Origin: Mactromeris polynyma
Taxonomy: Eukaryota; Mollusca; Bivalvia; Venerida; Mactridae
NCBI GenBank assembly: GCA_032209605.1
Contig: JASFXZ010000008.1
Span: 1,860,001 to 1,924,000, forward strand
Direction: 5' to 3'
Length of the DNA: 64,000 nt
Shown here: positions 36,048-47,700 of the stretch, piece after piece
Layout of the letters: each line of letters begins with the position of its first letter
How positions within the stretch are numbered: position 1 is the stretch's first letter
Translations under genes and position numbers: made by a program
Notes under the pieces: generated by a model
Seen by the model: the letters and a program-made list of their open reading frames with translations, nothing else
The model's database searches: none
Told to the model about the DNA's origin: nothing

Positions 36048-36262
36048 TTAAAGTTTAAACTTATTTGTTTTACATCTATTGTGAAACAAGTTATTCAAAC
36101 GTATACTAATCACTCTCGATGACCGCCTTCTGGATACCTAACGAGCACTCGCGCCAATTCATGGAGTGTGGGGTGAGTGATCAAACCCCGCTCAACACAG
36201 GGCCCGAACATACTACATTTAGATCAAGTGTCGGACTCTCTACCCTTCGACCACTACGTCTC
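36048..36262 (-). mobile_element. SINE family B copy
   Basis: The reverse complement reads TGGTCGAAGGGTAGAGAGTC, GGGGTTTGATCACTCACCCC, GAATTGGCGCGAGTGCTCGT, GCGGTCATCGAGAGTGATTA and TGTTTCACAATAGATGTAAA. It aligns with the split copy at 42050-42480 and the fragment at 16381-16482. Confidence 0.7.
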
Positions 36263-36294
36263 TAAAAGGGCCGTACAATCAAAGCTTGCATACA

Positions 36295-36438
36295 GATAAT
36301 CTCGAAATTAACACCATCTAATTAATAAGACCATATTTTCATGGACCTTTCTTCAACTCGATAATCAGACCACGTTGCATATAAGACCGACTTTCTTCAG
36401 TCGACCCAGTGGTGGTCTTATTGTTGAGGTTTCACTGT
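36295..36438. mobile_element. Pogo-like MITE copy (left end decayed)
   Basis: The right end GGTGGTCTTATTGTTGAGGT followed by TTCACTGTG is clear. The interior has TAATTAATAAGACCATATTT and the related CGACCCAGTGG word. The left terminal repeat is not recognisable. Confidence 0.6.
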
Positions 36439-37402
36439 GGAATACAAAAATTCAATCAGTTGGTATCACCATGGGTATGGTGACACAGCTGACCCGACTT
36501 CATAATGTCCAAATCTCTAGATCATATTCCATCAACTTAATTAGAACACGGAATCTTTTCACAGCATTGATATTTGTGTGTCTCTCGTTAAATTGTTGAT
36601 TCCTGTAGTTTTACTGAATTGATCTTAGACCGCAAATGAAATGAAACAATTAAGCCGAAACAATGTTGGATGCTCACATTCAGTGTCTTTGAACCTATTA
36701 ATTTCTGTCATGAATTGTATGGTAACGATTGGATTTAACTGACAATGATAGATCACCATGTTCGGATGAAATAGTAATTAATTTTCTGATAAGATAGGCT
36801 AACACAAATAAATTGACCAAGGGCGAATAACAACGAATGCAAAGAATTCACAATAAGGTTCAAATTATCATCGACTGTCATTGTTATGTGTCAGTACATA
36901 GTTAATATGATGTTGTTTAAAGACGGACGAAGGTGGAGACATTGGCGGATCACTGAAAGAAAGAGAACCAAGATTGAATGAATTAATTTTCGAGATTACA
37001 AACTGAAGGAAGACAAGAGTTCCGGAATTGTAAACGTTACTCACCAGTTAGTACTTAGCAATCAGAACAGAATGTTACTCTGACATCTGGTAATGTGTGA
37101 GTGCGAAGCGGATTACGATGCTTTGTGAGTGCCGAGTACACATTATATCATGAATTGATACATGTTCAAGGAAAAGCTTATATGATAGATAATAAATATT
37201 TACTGACTTGTATTCTGTGTAAAAATATAACTCCTGTTTTCTTGCACCATACATAATGAATTCTTATAGCAAAAACAAGGGGTAATTATAAAATAGAGAT
37301 TTATTAATGAACAAAAATGTGTATTTCAAGAATATTACTGTAACATTCAATAGAATATAAATATGAAAAATAAACTTATTAAACAATGCTAATATAAATC
37401 AT

Positions 37403-37585
37403 GTAGAGTAAAAACTAACTTAAGTACCACCTCAATAATAAGACCACCTCAAAATTAAGAACACAATTCTCGAGTCCATGTTTACTGTTCTGCTCTTTAG
37501 TCAATCTCATTATCAATACCACCTCAATATTAAGACCAGTTTTCAAGGGTCCCAGTGGTGGTCTTATCATTGAGGTTTTACTGTA
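37403..37585. mobile_element. Pogo-like MITE copy
   Basis: A diverged left end (GAGTAAAAACTAACTTAAGT) and a consensus right end (ATCATTGAGGTTTTACTGTA) with the same internal words as 32075-32257. Length 183 bp, as in the consensus-like copy. Confidence 0.75.
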
Positions 37586-38364
37586 TAAGATAAGAAGAAG
37601 ATATAAAAGTCTTTTTCCTTGGTATGTAAAACTGTATGTCCCTATACGTTTCCGTATAAAATGCTCATGTCGTTTTTGTAATGCAGAAAAGAGAATGCCC
37701 TTTTACTCGTTTTTGTGTGTGCATTTTTTCTCAAATTTCTGAACCGTAATCTACCTACTGTAATCGTATGGTGGTATTACAGACCGCAGTCAGTTTTGCC
37801 TTTCGTCAAATCCAAACATCCAACTAGAATAAGTTTGTGAATTCATGAATATTTAATACGCAATCATTGTAACGTAAATAGTTTATACACCGATCCTTGC
37901 AGAATCTGATTATAAAACCGGTGAAGATTTGATGAATTTGCCCCTTTGTCAATTAACGAAGGCATATACGTTATCTGAAGTTGTCAATATCTCGTCATTT
38001 TCGTTCTACATATACAACTTATTGGACATTAAGGGTACTTGTTTACATTATATCGATATCTGTCAATTAGTAAAATAAAATTGTTTACTGTAATCCATAA
38101 CTAAATATCCTCCGACAGATTTTGGAAAAACTGTCATCGGACACAGGTTGCAAAGGGAAGACATTATAAAAGAATTGAAATGAGAACTAATTTTATACCA
38201 CATAATTTCTATCAACTCATCGGTGCTGTTATAAATGTTCAAGTTGTGCGATATAAGGATATCGTCATCGTTGAGATATCAACCACGATTTCTTGGTGTT
38301 TACCTGAATGTATCGCGGCCAGCGCTATGCTGAGAAGTCTATAATGCCGTATTCTATTTATGTA

Positions 38365-38560
38365 CAGAGGTCAAACTGACATAACCGGAGATACCAACCA
38401 GCACTAACATGGCCTTCTTTAAGGAACATACAACTTCCCCACATGAATCAGAATAGGAGAACCAATGATTTTGGATATTTTATCTTCAGTCAAATTATAA
38501 CGGTTATCATACGCCTCACCCGGTGTTCGAACCTTCGACCTCTAGAATTGCAACATATAG
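38365..38560 (-). mobile_element. SINE family C copy, reverse
   Basis: The reverse complement has the B box-like AGGTTCGAACACCGGG, then CTGATTCATGTGGGGAAGTT and TTAGTGCTGGTTGGTATCTC. It matches the family C body at 34935-35200. Confidence 0.6.
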
Positions 38561-39776
38561 CTCAATGTACTTACCTAACTGGGCGGGCGGGGATAGTTTT
38601 ACTGAAGTCCGCAATGTCCGCCACGATTAGTTGCCAGCTTATCCTTAACATCAGATTAGCCTTTATATTATGTACAAGTACGGCTTTTGCCAATGAACGC
38701 CCACCATATACAGTTACTATCTATATCTGTGTGTGACTTTGTTCTAACTATTCTTGTTAGACTTTTAAGCTTAACAAAGGTATTTGTGTTTCCGGTGTCA
38801 TATCAGCATGTGCGTCAATATTTTGTTTTCGTTTTCTTACTAAATTACAAAGCATCATGGACAGAAAGACTTAACATATATTTATTCTGGCATGTTTCTT
38901 CATCAAACAGATAAAACGACAAGATGTAGAGAGAGAAAATATAAACATATCTTATACATAAGATAAAAACTCTCTCAGTCTCCACATTTTCATCATAATT
39001 AACCTAATCTTCCTTTGCATATGTTTTATTGTTTAGTAGGAGACGAAATGAAGAGGACAGGTTCACCGTAACATGATTATGTAGGCCAGGTCGGTGCCAA
39101 TATGCCTTATCGTCTGTGAAAAAACGTGCTCTGTGTATTTTTACAATGATAGTTATCTCTAGTTTATCTATCCCAACCCAACCACGCAATAAATTAGCGC
39201 GAATCTTTTGATAATTATCTGTTATATTGAAAACAGGGAGATTACATTGACGAATTACTGCTTTCTTGATAAGATTCATTGTCTAATAGATTGTGATTAA
39301 TGTTCAATTATGCGTTATTTGAAACGTAATTAAAAGGTTTACAAGTTGTTCATTCAGCGTTTTAAAGCGTATGACGCGATTATGTTATGTTTAATTGGTA
39401 CTTCGGTCGAACTGTGATTCGAAGAAGGTCATATTGAACCCTAAACCATTCAAGAAATTTTCGAACCCGATTAAAAAACAATTAATGAATCAAATGCTGC
39501 ATTAAACAAATTTTTATTGGGTAAATGGTGGATCGGTATTGTAATTAGGTACAAAAGTCTTGGTAATGTAAGGTGTGTATCCAATTGTAAAAGGTTTTAT
39601 GGTAAGTGTATGTATGTAGCTGGAGCCAATGTAACTTTTCCAGTAGAATAACTGTGGATTTCCTAAACCTTTCCAAATCTACGCTGTAGCATCAACCTCA
39701 TCTAGTGGTCAGACGACAACAGCAACTTACCGATGCGCGTTTACTAAGTATAGTATACGATCCCTTATTCATATAA

Positions 39777-40060
39777 AGTAAAACCTCACTTAAAGTCCAC
39801 ATTGATAATAAGACGAATCTTACTACTATTTCTCTTTCTTCTGACCAGTAAGTTAACCACCCATCGCGTAATAGTCAAGTGTGACTGAGCCGATGTAACC
39901 TATATATGTAGATGTAGATGAAGACAACCTCATTAATAAGCCCGTAATTTCATGGGCCAGCTTTTTATTTCTTAGTTTTACGCAATAATTAGACCATCAC
40001 ATAACTAAGCTTGCCATTATTTGGAACAAAAGGTGATCTTATTATTGAGGTTCCACTGTG
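39777..40060. mobile_element. Pogo-like MITE copy with an internal insertion
   Basis: The left end AGTAAAACCTCACTTAAAGT and right end TTATTATTGAGGTTCCACTG are family termini. At 284 bp it is about 100 bp longer than the 183-bp form. The extra part contains GACCAGTAAGTTAACCACCC, not seen in other copies. Confidence 0.7.
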
Positions 40061-40860
40061 TCTGTAACGGAAATGAGTGTGTTTGAATATAGTGTTGCAG
40101 CAACTAAACAGTAACACACACACGACACACGATACACTTTTGTTACCAATACAAAATAAGAATTTACAAGCGAAAAGATTGATCAAGTGCAAAGGATGTC
40201 TCCTTTTACAAATTGTACCACAGTTTAGACAGAAACATCTTACATTCACTGACAGAGACAAATCACCATGTGCAGATACAACTATAATATATTCGCCAGC
40301 GATAGACAAACAAAATTAATCGGCACAAGATAGACAATCGAATACAGAACATTGCAATAAGAAACAAATTATCACCGTTATCTATTCTTGCAGAAAGGAG
40401 GAATGTCTTTGATTAGGGATAAAATATGAACTAGCCATTTTTCTCTATAAATCTTCTATCATTTGTTCTTAAGAAGACCTTTACATGGATCAAAGTGTAG
40501 TAGAATGTAATGGAATATTCCCTTCTTAAGATGCAGTTAAACAGAGGCATTAGTTGCGATAAATCTTGGTTTTAAGTTAATTTATGGTATATATTTCTGT
40601 AAAACTTGTCTTTCCCAAGAAGAGACTGTTTTTATTTTGACATCAAAACCAATCCCAAATTCTGATCATTGTTTTTTTATAAAGTTCGAACATTCTTTAC
40701 ATAACAAATTTCGCGTTGACATGATATTTAAATGAGGTATCTTCGTGTTCGTAATGATATTTCAACACATTTGGCCAATGCGGGAATAATGAAAACTTCT
40801 GTTGTATATCAAAGTTCCTTTAAATGTTTTCCACAATTAACAATAACTCATTAGCAACGG

Positions 40861-41790
40861 GTGTTTTCATCGGTGCTATGGCATCTTAACCTAGATGAGT
40901 CAGGTCAAACACTATACATAGCAGACTTGATGATAATGGGTGACAATATACCAAATATCCTGGATATAGTAGATGACAACATTTCTAGTAATTTGGACGA
41001 TGTAAGTAATAATATGCTTAATAGCCTAGATGGTGAAACTGATAATATACATAGTAGCATAGACCATGAAGACCACTATGTACTTAGTAACATAGATGAT
41101 GGAGATGACAATATACTAAGTAATATAGATGATGAAGACCACTTTATACTTAGTAACATAGATGATGAAGATGACAATATACTAAGTAATATAGATGATG
41201 AAGATCCCTATATACTTAGAAATATAAATGATGAAGATGACAATATACTTAGTAATATAGATGATGAAGATCACTATACACTTAGAAATATAGATGATGG
41301 AGATGACAATATACTTAGTAGCATAGACCATGAAGATCACTATACACTTAGAAATATAGATGATGGAGATGACAATATACTTAGTAGCATAGACCATGCA
41401 CATCACTATATACTTAGTAACATAGACCATGAAGAACACAATATACTCAGTAATATAGATGATGAAGATGACAATATACTTAGTAGCATATACCATGCAC
41501 ATCACTATATACTTAGTAACATAGATGATGAAGATGACAATATACTTAGTAGTATATACCATGCAGATCACTGTATACTTAGTAACATAGATGATGAAGA
41601 TGACAATATACTTAGTAGCCTGGAAAAAACAGACGGCAATATACCCAGCTATAAAGACAAAGTAGTTGGCAAAATGCACTGTACATAGTAGTCCCGTTTA
41701 TATCGGTCTGACAATGCACTTAGCAGTCAGGACTAAGTAGACGACAATATACCCAGTAGTCTAGGTGAAGCAGATGTATATATAAGATAA
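40861..41790. repeat. 33-bp minisatellite with a 275-codon open frame (40861-41688, +)
   Basis: Units of about 33 bp (GATGAAGATGACAATATACT, then TAGTAATATAGAT) recur about 20 times. On the + strand they translate to an acidic 11-residue repeat such as DEDDNILSNID, open from 40861 to a stop at 41686-41688. The - strand is also open for 165 codons. Diverged units continue past the stop to about 41790 with further stops. There is no signal peptide, no known domain and no supporting splice context. I take it as a non-coding array, but a repeat protein is not excluded. Confidence 0.7.
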
Positions 41791-42049
41791 CTGTTACAGG
41801 AATATAAACAAGTTTGTGGTAGTTCCTTTTATGCATAATGTCCTCGTGAAACGTCATTGTTATATAATACATAGATTATACGTGTTTAGATATAGGTTTT
41901 GTTTTGTAAATGTGGTTTGTTCTCCAATATCTGTACAATTATTGCTGATGATTGACTTGCATCAATGTTGATATACAGAGCGTCCGTGATCAGAACAAAG
42001 ATCAGTCATTGTGATTGGTATTCGTTACCAAGGGAGGCAACGTTGGCGA

Positions 42050-42480
42050 GGGGCACAGCGTCTGACTTCCGGTCTCGTATTCACAAGCGCTTTAAGACTG
42101 AAACTCAGATTTAGACTTTAAAATGTTAAAAGTTATTTTTGCTCCTACGTTTTTATTACGATATAGATCTTAATAAAAGTTGGCAAAAATGTAGAATGGG
42201 TAACACCAATTATTCTGACAAAATTTCATCCATTCAGATTGAACGCAATCGAAAGGCCGGTAACTATATATTTTGCAAATTTTAAGTCTAAGTTTCAGAC
42301 TTAAAGTGGTTGTGGTCCGAGAGACAATAGTTCGAATCCCGTCTTGGAAGAGATTGAACCGCGAACTTCACACTCCCTGGTATTGGCGTGAGTACTGGTT
42401 AGTCACCCATGACGCAGTCATCGAAAATGATTAATATAAGTGGTAAACTTTTTTATAATCGATGTAGAATAAATAAGTTT
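42050..42480 (+). mobile_element. SINE family B copy, split by an inserted MITE
   Basis: The head TTGGCGAGGGGCACAGCGTC (42053-) matches TGGTCGAAGGGTAGAGAGTC of the reverse copy at 36262. The B box AGTTCGAATCCCGTCTT and tail (GCAGTCATCGAAAATGATTA, AATCGATGTAGAATAAATAA) lie after the element at 42090-42306. The gap in the head matches the MITE borders. Confidence 0.65.
42090..42306. mobile_element. MITE with about 28-bp inverted ends, inserted in a SINE
   Basis: The left end CTTTAAGACTGAAACTCAGA and the reverse-complemented right end CTTTAAGTCTGAAACTTAGA pair over about 28 bp with few mismatches. The left end is also shared with the element at 36-284. 217 bp, no coding capacity. Confidence 0.75.
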
Positions 42481-42758
42481 AAATCAGATTTTGTTGTGAA
42501 AATTATCCGGAAAATTCAGAATATTTACGTTCGTACACTACATGACTACAAGTATGCTTTTTTTTCAATAATATTCGAAACACTATCGATGATTTCTGTA
42601 ATTTGTTGTGATTGTGTGTTGTTCCGTTTGATGTGAAATGAGAACCTTGGATTTTTGGTATAGTATTTTGCTAGGCAACGGACTGATCATAATCGGATAC
42701 TTTCGGAGTTTTACGCCGGATTTGTTATCATATGCTCGATCCTTATGTTGTAAATGAG

Positions 42759-42930
42759 TACAGTAAAACCTCACTTAAAGACCACCTCAATGATAAAACA
42801 ACCTCAAAATTGATACCACACATTTCAAGTCCATTTTGACTGATCTGCTCTTCATTCAATCTCAATATTAAGACCACGTCAATATTAAGACCAGTTTACT
42901 AGGGTCCCAAGGGTGGTCTTATTATCCATT
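42759..42930. mobile_element. Pogo-like MITE copy, right end truncated
   Basis: The left end TACAGTAAAACCTCACTTAA is consensus. It then has AAGACCACCTCAATGATAAA and AGGGTCCCAAGGGTGGTCTT, but the GAGGTTTTACTGTA terminus is lost after TTATTATCC. Confidence 0.75.
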
Positions 42931-43059
42931 GAAACAACGAAAAAAAGTAAAGAAAACAATATTTGATCACAGTATTATATTCTCATAACAATGTTAAATA
43001 CAATGAAATACATATGAAACATGAATAAGATAAAAACAATCCACATAAACGAAATTATA

Positions 43060-43170
43060 AGTAAAACCTCACTTGAAGACCGTATTTTAACTCGATGTTC
43101 AGACTACCTCACAACCAAGAATGTCTTTCTTCATAATCAAGGGTGGTCATATTATTGAGATTTCACAGTA
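43060..43170. mobile_element. Pogo-like MITE copy, internally deleted
   Basis: Left end AGTAAAACCTCACTTGAAGA and right end TATTATTGAGATTTCACAGT. It is only about 111 bp long and is missing the central part. Confidence 0.65.
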
Positions 43171-43316
43171 GTCCTACGAATTTCGATGAAAGTTTAGAAA
43201 AAGGATACTCAACATTGTATCCTAGTATTGAGAAATTACCTCAGGAGAGGCAAGAAACTATACGTAGGGTGGAGAGAGGTTTTATGATACGGTAACCTAA
43301 ACTAAAAGTATGAGAC

Positions 43317-43612
43317 ATTTTTTTTCTGACATATATTTGTATGAAATACATTTTTCTGACATACATTTTTCTGACATAAATTGTTCTGACATATATTTTT
43401 CTGACATAATATATTGTCTGACATATATTTTTTCTGACATATATTTTTTCTGACATATATTTGTCTGACATATTTTTCTGACATATTTTTCTGACATAAA
43501 TTTTGCTGACATATATTTGTCTGACATATATTTTTCTGACATAATATTGTCTGACACATTTTTTCTGACATACATTTTTCTGACATATTGTTAAGACATA
43601 TATTTTTAGGAC
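43317..43612. repeat. About 16-bp tandem array (TTTTTCTGACATATAT)
   Basis: About 18 units of TTTTTCTGACATATAT with one- to three-base length changes. Because unit length drifts, all three - strand frames stay open for a while (ICQKN-like peptides). These are not genes. Confidence 0.85.
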
Positions 43613-43799
43613 ACATATTGGCTAAATCAGTTTCGTTAACTCCATTAATAACGTATTGCTTGTAGTTTACAGCCAAATATGCGTATTACAATAATAGCTA
43701 CCATATATCCGATGAGTTCGTCGTAAGTGACGTATGTATGCTCACACATATATGCTCGCCCTATAAATACAGTAAAGTCAAGTGTTTAAATCATCATAG

Positions 43800-44032
43800 T
43801 GTCACTCCTATTGAAAGGGTCAGCCATTTATGACATATGAGACACCTACTTTCTGAGCACATTTACTGCCTTTGATGCCAGACTACAGACAGGTAGGCAC
43901 ACGGTACAATTATTTAACAAGCTAGCGGCCCACCAACCGGCCGCATCAAAACGGCCCCCTACTGGGATTCGAACCTTAGACTTCCTGCTCCCAATGCCTT
44001 TACCCTCTAGATACGCAATGGGATCCATAAAA
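43800..44032 (-). mobile_element. tRNA-derived SINE, family A, reverse copy
   Basis: The reverse complement has TATCTAGAGGGTAAAGGCAT (A box region), AAGGTTCGAATCCCAGTAGG (B box), TTGATGCGGCCGGTTGGTGG and AGTAGGTGTCTCATATGTCA. It is collinear with 8230-8490. Confidence 0.78.
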
Positions 44033-44476
44033 CACACAAACTTTGGTAGCGGTTTTACTGAATCGTAGATAGAGATGTGACCCAATGGTTTATCACATTT
44101 ATAGACCCATGAATGTGAGAAACCATTATGTCAAACCTTAATCTACGACTATAATTTTACCATAACAAACTTATTGACGTCCTCCACGTACTTGATACGC
44201 TAGTTATTATTGAATTGATCAGTGGTCCGACCAATTCCGTAATTGGCACGGGCTATACGTTTTCATTTAATGGAAGTTTCTGATTTTGTTTTGTCCAACT
44301 AACAAGATATGTCTAGCGGCTGTGTATTTAACGCCGTATTCAAGATTATGCGCCTTATCAGTCACTTGACAGGGTACAATAACTAAATAAGTAAATTATC
44401 CATCTCATACATTCATAGAAGGTTTCGTGTTGTTTCCAAGGAATCACTGTAATGTCTATATGCGTAAGGGCATGCT

Positions 44477-44482
44477 TTTAAT
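44477..44482 (-). terminator. Candidate poly(A) signal ATTAAA of the - strand nAChR gene
   Basis: ATTAAA on the - strand, about 85 nt after the stop codon at 44567-44569. No AATAAA is seen nearby. Motif evidence only. Confidence 0.35.
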
Positions 44483-44566
44483 AATTGAATATAATAGGAC
44501 ATAATTATACTCTGTTCCTTCATAGATCTTTTATATTTCCCGTACAAATAAATATATCTAACAAAA

Positions 44567-44731
44567 TCATTTAGTACAGTTAAAATCATCTTTTGAAATA
44601 GGCTTTGTAGGGTCATGTATAGCGGGTGCATGAAGAAATATTCCAATGGTGCCAAAGAAGGCTGCAGTTGTGAATATGAACAAGAATAATCTGTCCATCA
44701 CCATAGCAACGTAATTCCAGTCTCTTTTTAT
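44567..44731 (-). CDS. nAChR - strand gene, exon 7: M4 and C-terminus
   Basis: The acceptor reads TATTTTCAG just above 44731. The exon encodes [20 protein letters not shown], the rest of M4 through [10 protein letters not shown], a short tail ending NCTK, and a TGA stop (44567-44569). 165 nt, phase 0 start. Confidence 0.95.
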   Translation of the reverse strand: MKRDWNYVAMVMDRLFLFIFTTAAFFGTIGIFLHAPAIHDPTKPISKDDFNCTK

Positions 44732-47700
44732 CTGAAAATATAAAAAAATAACTTTTTTGGTATGTGCATTGAGGTATTTTCTTTCATCAAGATTATTATT
44801 TCGGTATTCGAAAAGCAAAAAGACAAGATATCTGCGTAAAATATCACATGAGGTAGGTTACAAATCAAAATGTAATCTCCTTTAAGTCTGTTTTACATAG
44901 CAACTAAAATCGGTGCATAATTGTTTAGGTTGTTCATAAAGTCAATAATTTCGAATAGTCTCGTTCTACTTAAAATATTTTGTCATGAGAGACATTCATT
45001 TATCTGGGTATTTAGCTTGATGAGTGTGATCTCAAAGCTCGTAAATTAAGGACTAAGCATTTAAACCATCAAATAGATAGTAAACTTTTCAATTATTTAT
45101 GAATATAACAAACTATCTAGTTTTATCGATGTATTGTTCTTGGAAATAATTTATTCTACTTACTGATGCGTCCTCGTCGCCCTTTTTTAGGTGTTCTGCA
45201 ATATACGTAACACCTTTCAATGATGTCCTAATTTCTTCCGGATATCCTGACAGCACGGCTTTGTAAACAGCTCTCCTTTGTCGGAGATTCTCATATTCTG
45301 GTGACACCACGCGATCTGTGTCATTTCCGGTTATCCTCGTATACTGCTCTATCAGATTAGTTCCTGTTTTGGTATGTGAAATCATTTGCGCAGGCGCTTC
45401 TTGTGGAGGTCGCTTCATTAGCAGAGCCTTCGGTAGAATTTCCGTGAATACTCGTTTTATCCAAGGCGACATTTTGTGCGTCGCAGGAGACCGGAAGTGA
45501 ACACTGAGAGTATACACCGTCAGAAATATAGACATAGTCACAACGATCATAGTAAACAGAAGATACTTTCCTATCAAAGGTATAACAATTGATGTCGGAG
45601 GGTTTATATCAGAAAGTAACAGAAAGAACACAGTTAATGCCAGCAGAATTGAAATAGACAGAGTTATCTTCTCTCCAGAATCACTCGGTAAATAAAACAC
45701 TAGAACTGTAAGGGTTGATATAGCGATGATTGGCATTATAAGGTTGATGGTGTAGAACAATGTTTTACGCCGGATTGTGATGTTAAAGGTGATATCAGGA
45801 TAAGCCTTTCCAGGGCAACAAGGGTAGAACTTCTCCTTCCTTCTTGCTGTAACATTAATGATATCCCATTCAACATTCTGGCTATACTCACAAAGGTCAA
45901 TACCTTTCGGATATATTGTAATGTTGTTGACATGAATTCCTGAATCTTCTCTTACATGTCGCAAGTCAATCTAAAACAAAGAAAGGCAATTAGTCATTCA
46001 TCATTGTTTGTTCCATTTTGAAGAACTTTATTTTTACGCAATGTGAAGGCTAATTTGAGGAAATGGTGAACCAATATGCACAGAAAGTATTTAACGAATT
46101 TAATTCTTAATTTAAAGAAACCTGATTTCCGTTTTAACTTAGTTTGATATGCAATTACTGCTGTGGGATGATTTACAACCGATTCTGTAAGTGACGTCAT
46201 TTCAAGTAAACGCAACATGTAGTGTCACTATTTACAAGCAGGAAACAATATTTACTCCATGGTTATGGTCACTTCGTTTTCATATTGCTATATGGGGCAA
46301 ATAATGCTTACTGTCAGTACATGGTGACGTCATGAGACGTTATCTGGAAATGACGTCACTTAAGGAAGAGATTGGAAATCGTACAGCGCGCTCATATTAA
46401 TTTCAAGATATTTTATGCAAGTAAACGTGTAACTTTAACCGTGAGGAACACAATGATACGAAGGAATGACCAAGACTCAAATATAATTTACTCCATCACC
46501 GACAATAAATTCTATAGAAATTGGTTCTGCTTTAAGCTATAACGAGCGCTATAATGAAAGGCGGGGAAATGCGGATTTGCATTGTTAACTTCTCTTTAAC
46601 TACTTCATATCTCACGGTTTGCTGATAGATTGTCAAAGTGATCATCCGTTAAATGTTACAGAAAAATTGTAAGTTGGTTACCGCATCTCCATCATATGTC
46701 CAAGAGCTGAATTTCATGAAACATTCTTGCTGATCAAAGGGGAAGAATTCTACATTGATCGGGCAATAACTCTTGTAAATGGCTGGTGGTTCCCAATGGA
46801 CAACGCCTGTATGGTCAACCTTGGCCTTTGTTAACAGAGTCACATTGAAGTCACCATCAGCACTGCAAACATATGTTATATTTTTGTTTTAAAGCGGCAT
46901 GGCATTTTCTTCTTCTAATTCTATTCTTTGATAATTCCCAAAACAACCCAAATTGCCATGCATTTCACAAAACGTCTTTCTGTTAGTTTGATATTTCTCA
47001 ATCGTATGCAACATTAAAATGAAAGTAGGAATTTTCCGTGCCTCTAATGAGAAATTTTGACAAATAAGATATGGTTTTCTAAATGTCTCATTTCTTGCAA
47101 AATTTGTCAAATTTAGAGAAATGATTGTTATCTTCTTCAGCAAAGATGAGATTCCTTATCAAACATTTAAAAGTGTTTTGGATACATTTATTACATGAAA
47201 ATGCTTTGCCGCTTTAAATTCCTGCGCAATTCCTAACACAATGAGCATGATTCTGTTTGAAATATGCTTCGGTTGCAGTTGCAGCTCGCATAAAGGAACA
47301 TGATGTTAATTCTGAGCACAGTCGGACCTCGTTCATTCGAATTCATCGGGTCCGAAATTATGTTATAATAAAATAATACATGACTTCGAATAGCCCATTT
47401 CAATCCGACGTGCATAAAAAGATACATATATTTATGAATTTATTTCGGATGATACTAAGTATTCGGATAGAACGTTGTCGAATAAACGCGGTTTGATTGT
47501 AATTTCATTGTAGTTGAATGTTCATATTATGTAATTTGTTAGATGAAAATGGAACCATCTGTTCTTTGCTTGTGCACATACCGTGTTGTGTTGAAACTCA
47601 AAACGATAGCACTGCAGCTAGGGTATATTTTGGTCGACTTGGAGATCGAATTGTTATGGTTTACCGGATTTTGTTCGTGATGTCAAAGCCAACCAATGGT

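Larger units (their letters stand above)
28105..44566. other. Intergenic region between the two tail-to-tail nAChR loci
   Basis: I see no gene in this 16-kb stretch. It holds the poly(A) signal of block 2, SINE copies (31115-31350, 34935-35200, 36048-36262, 38365-38560, 42050-42480, 43800-44032), seven pogo-like MITE copies, a 33-bp array with a 275-codon open frame (40861-41790), a 16-bp array (43317-43612) and AT-rich sequence. Short open frames have no recognisable family features. Confidence 0.55.

Noticed and set aside
43241..43676. Overlapping - strand frames with MSEK/ICQKN repeats
   Set aside because: Produced by the 16-bp TTTTTCTGACATATAT array with drifting unit length.
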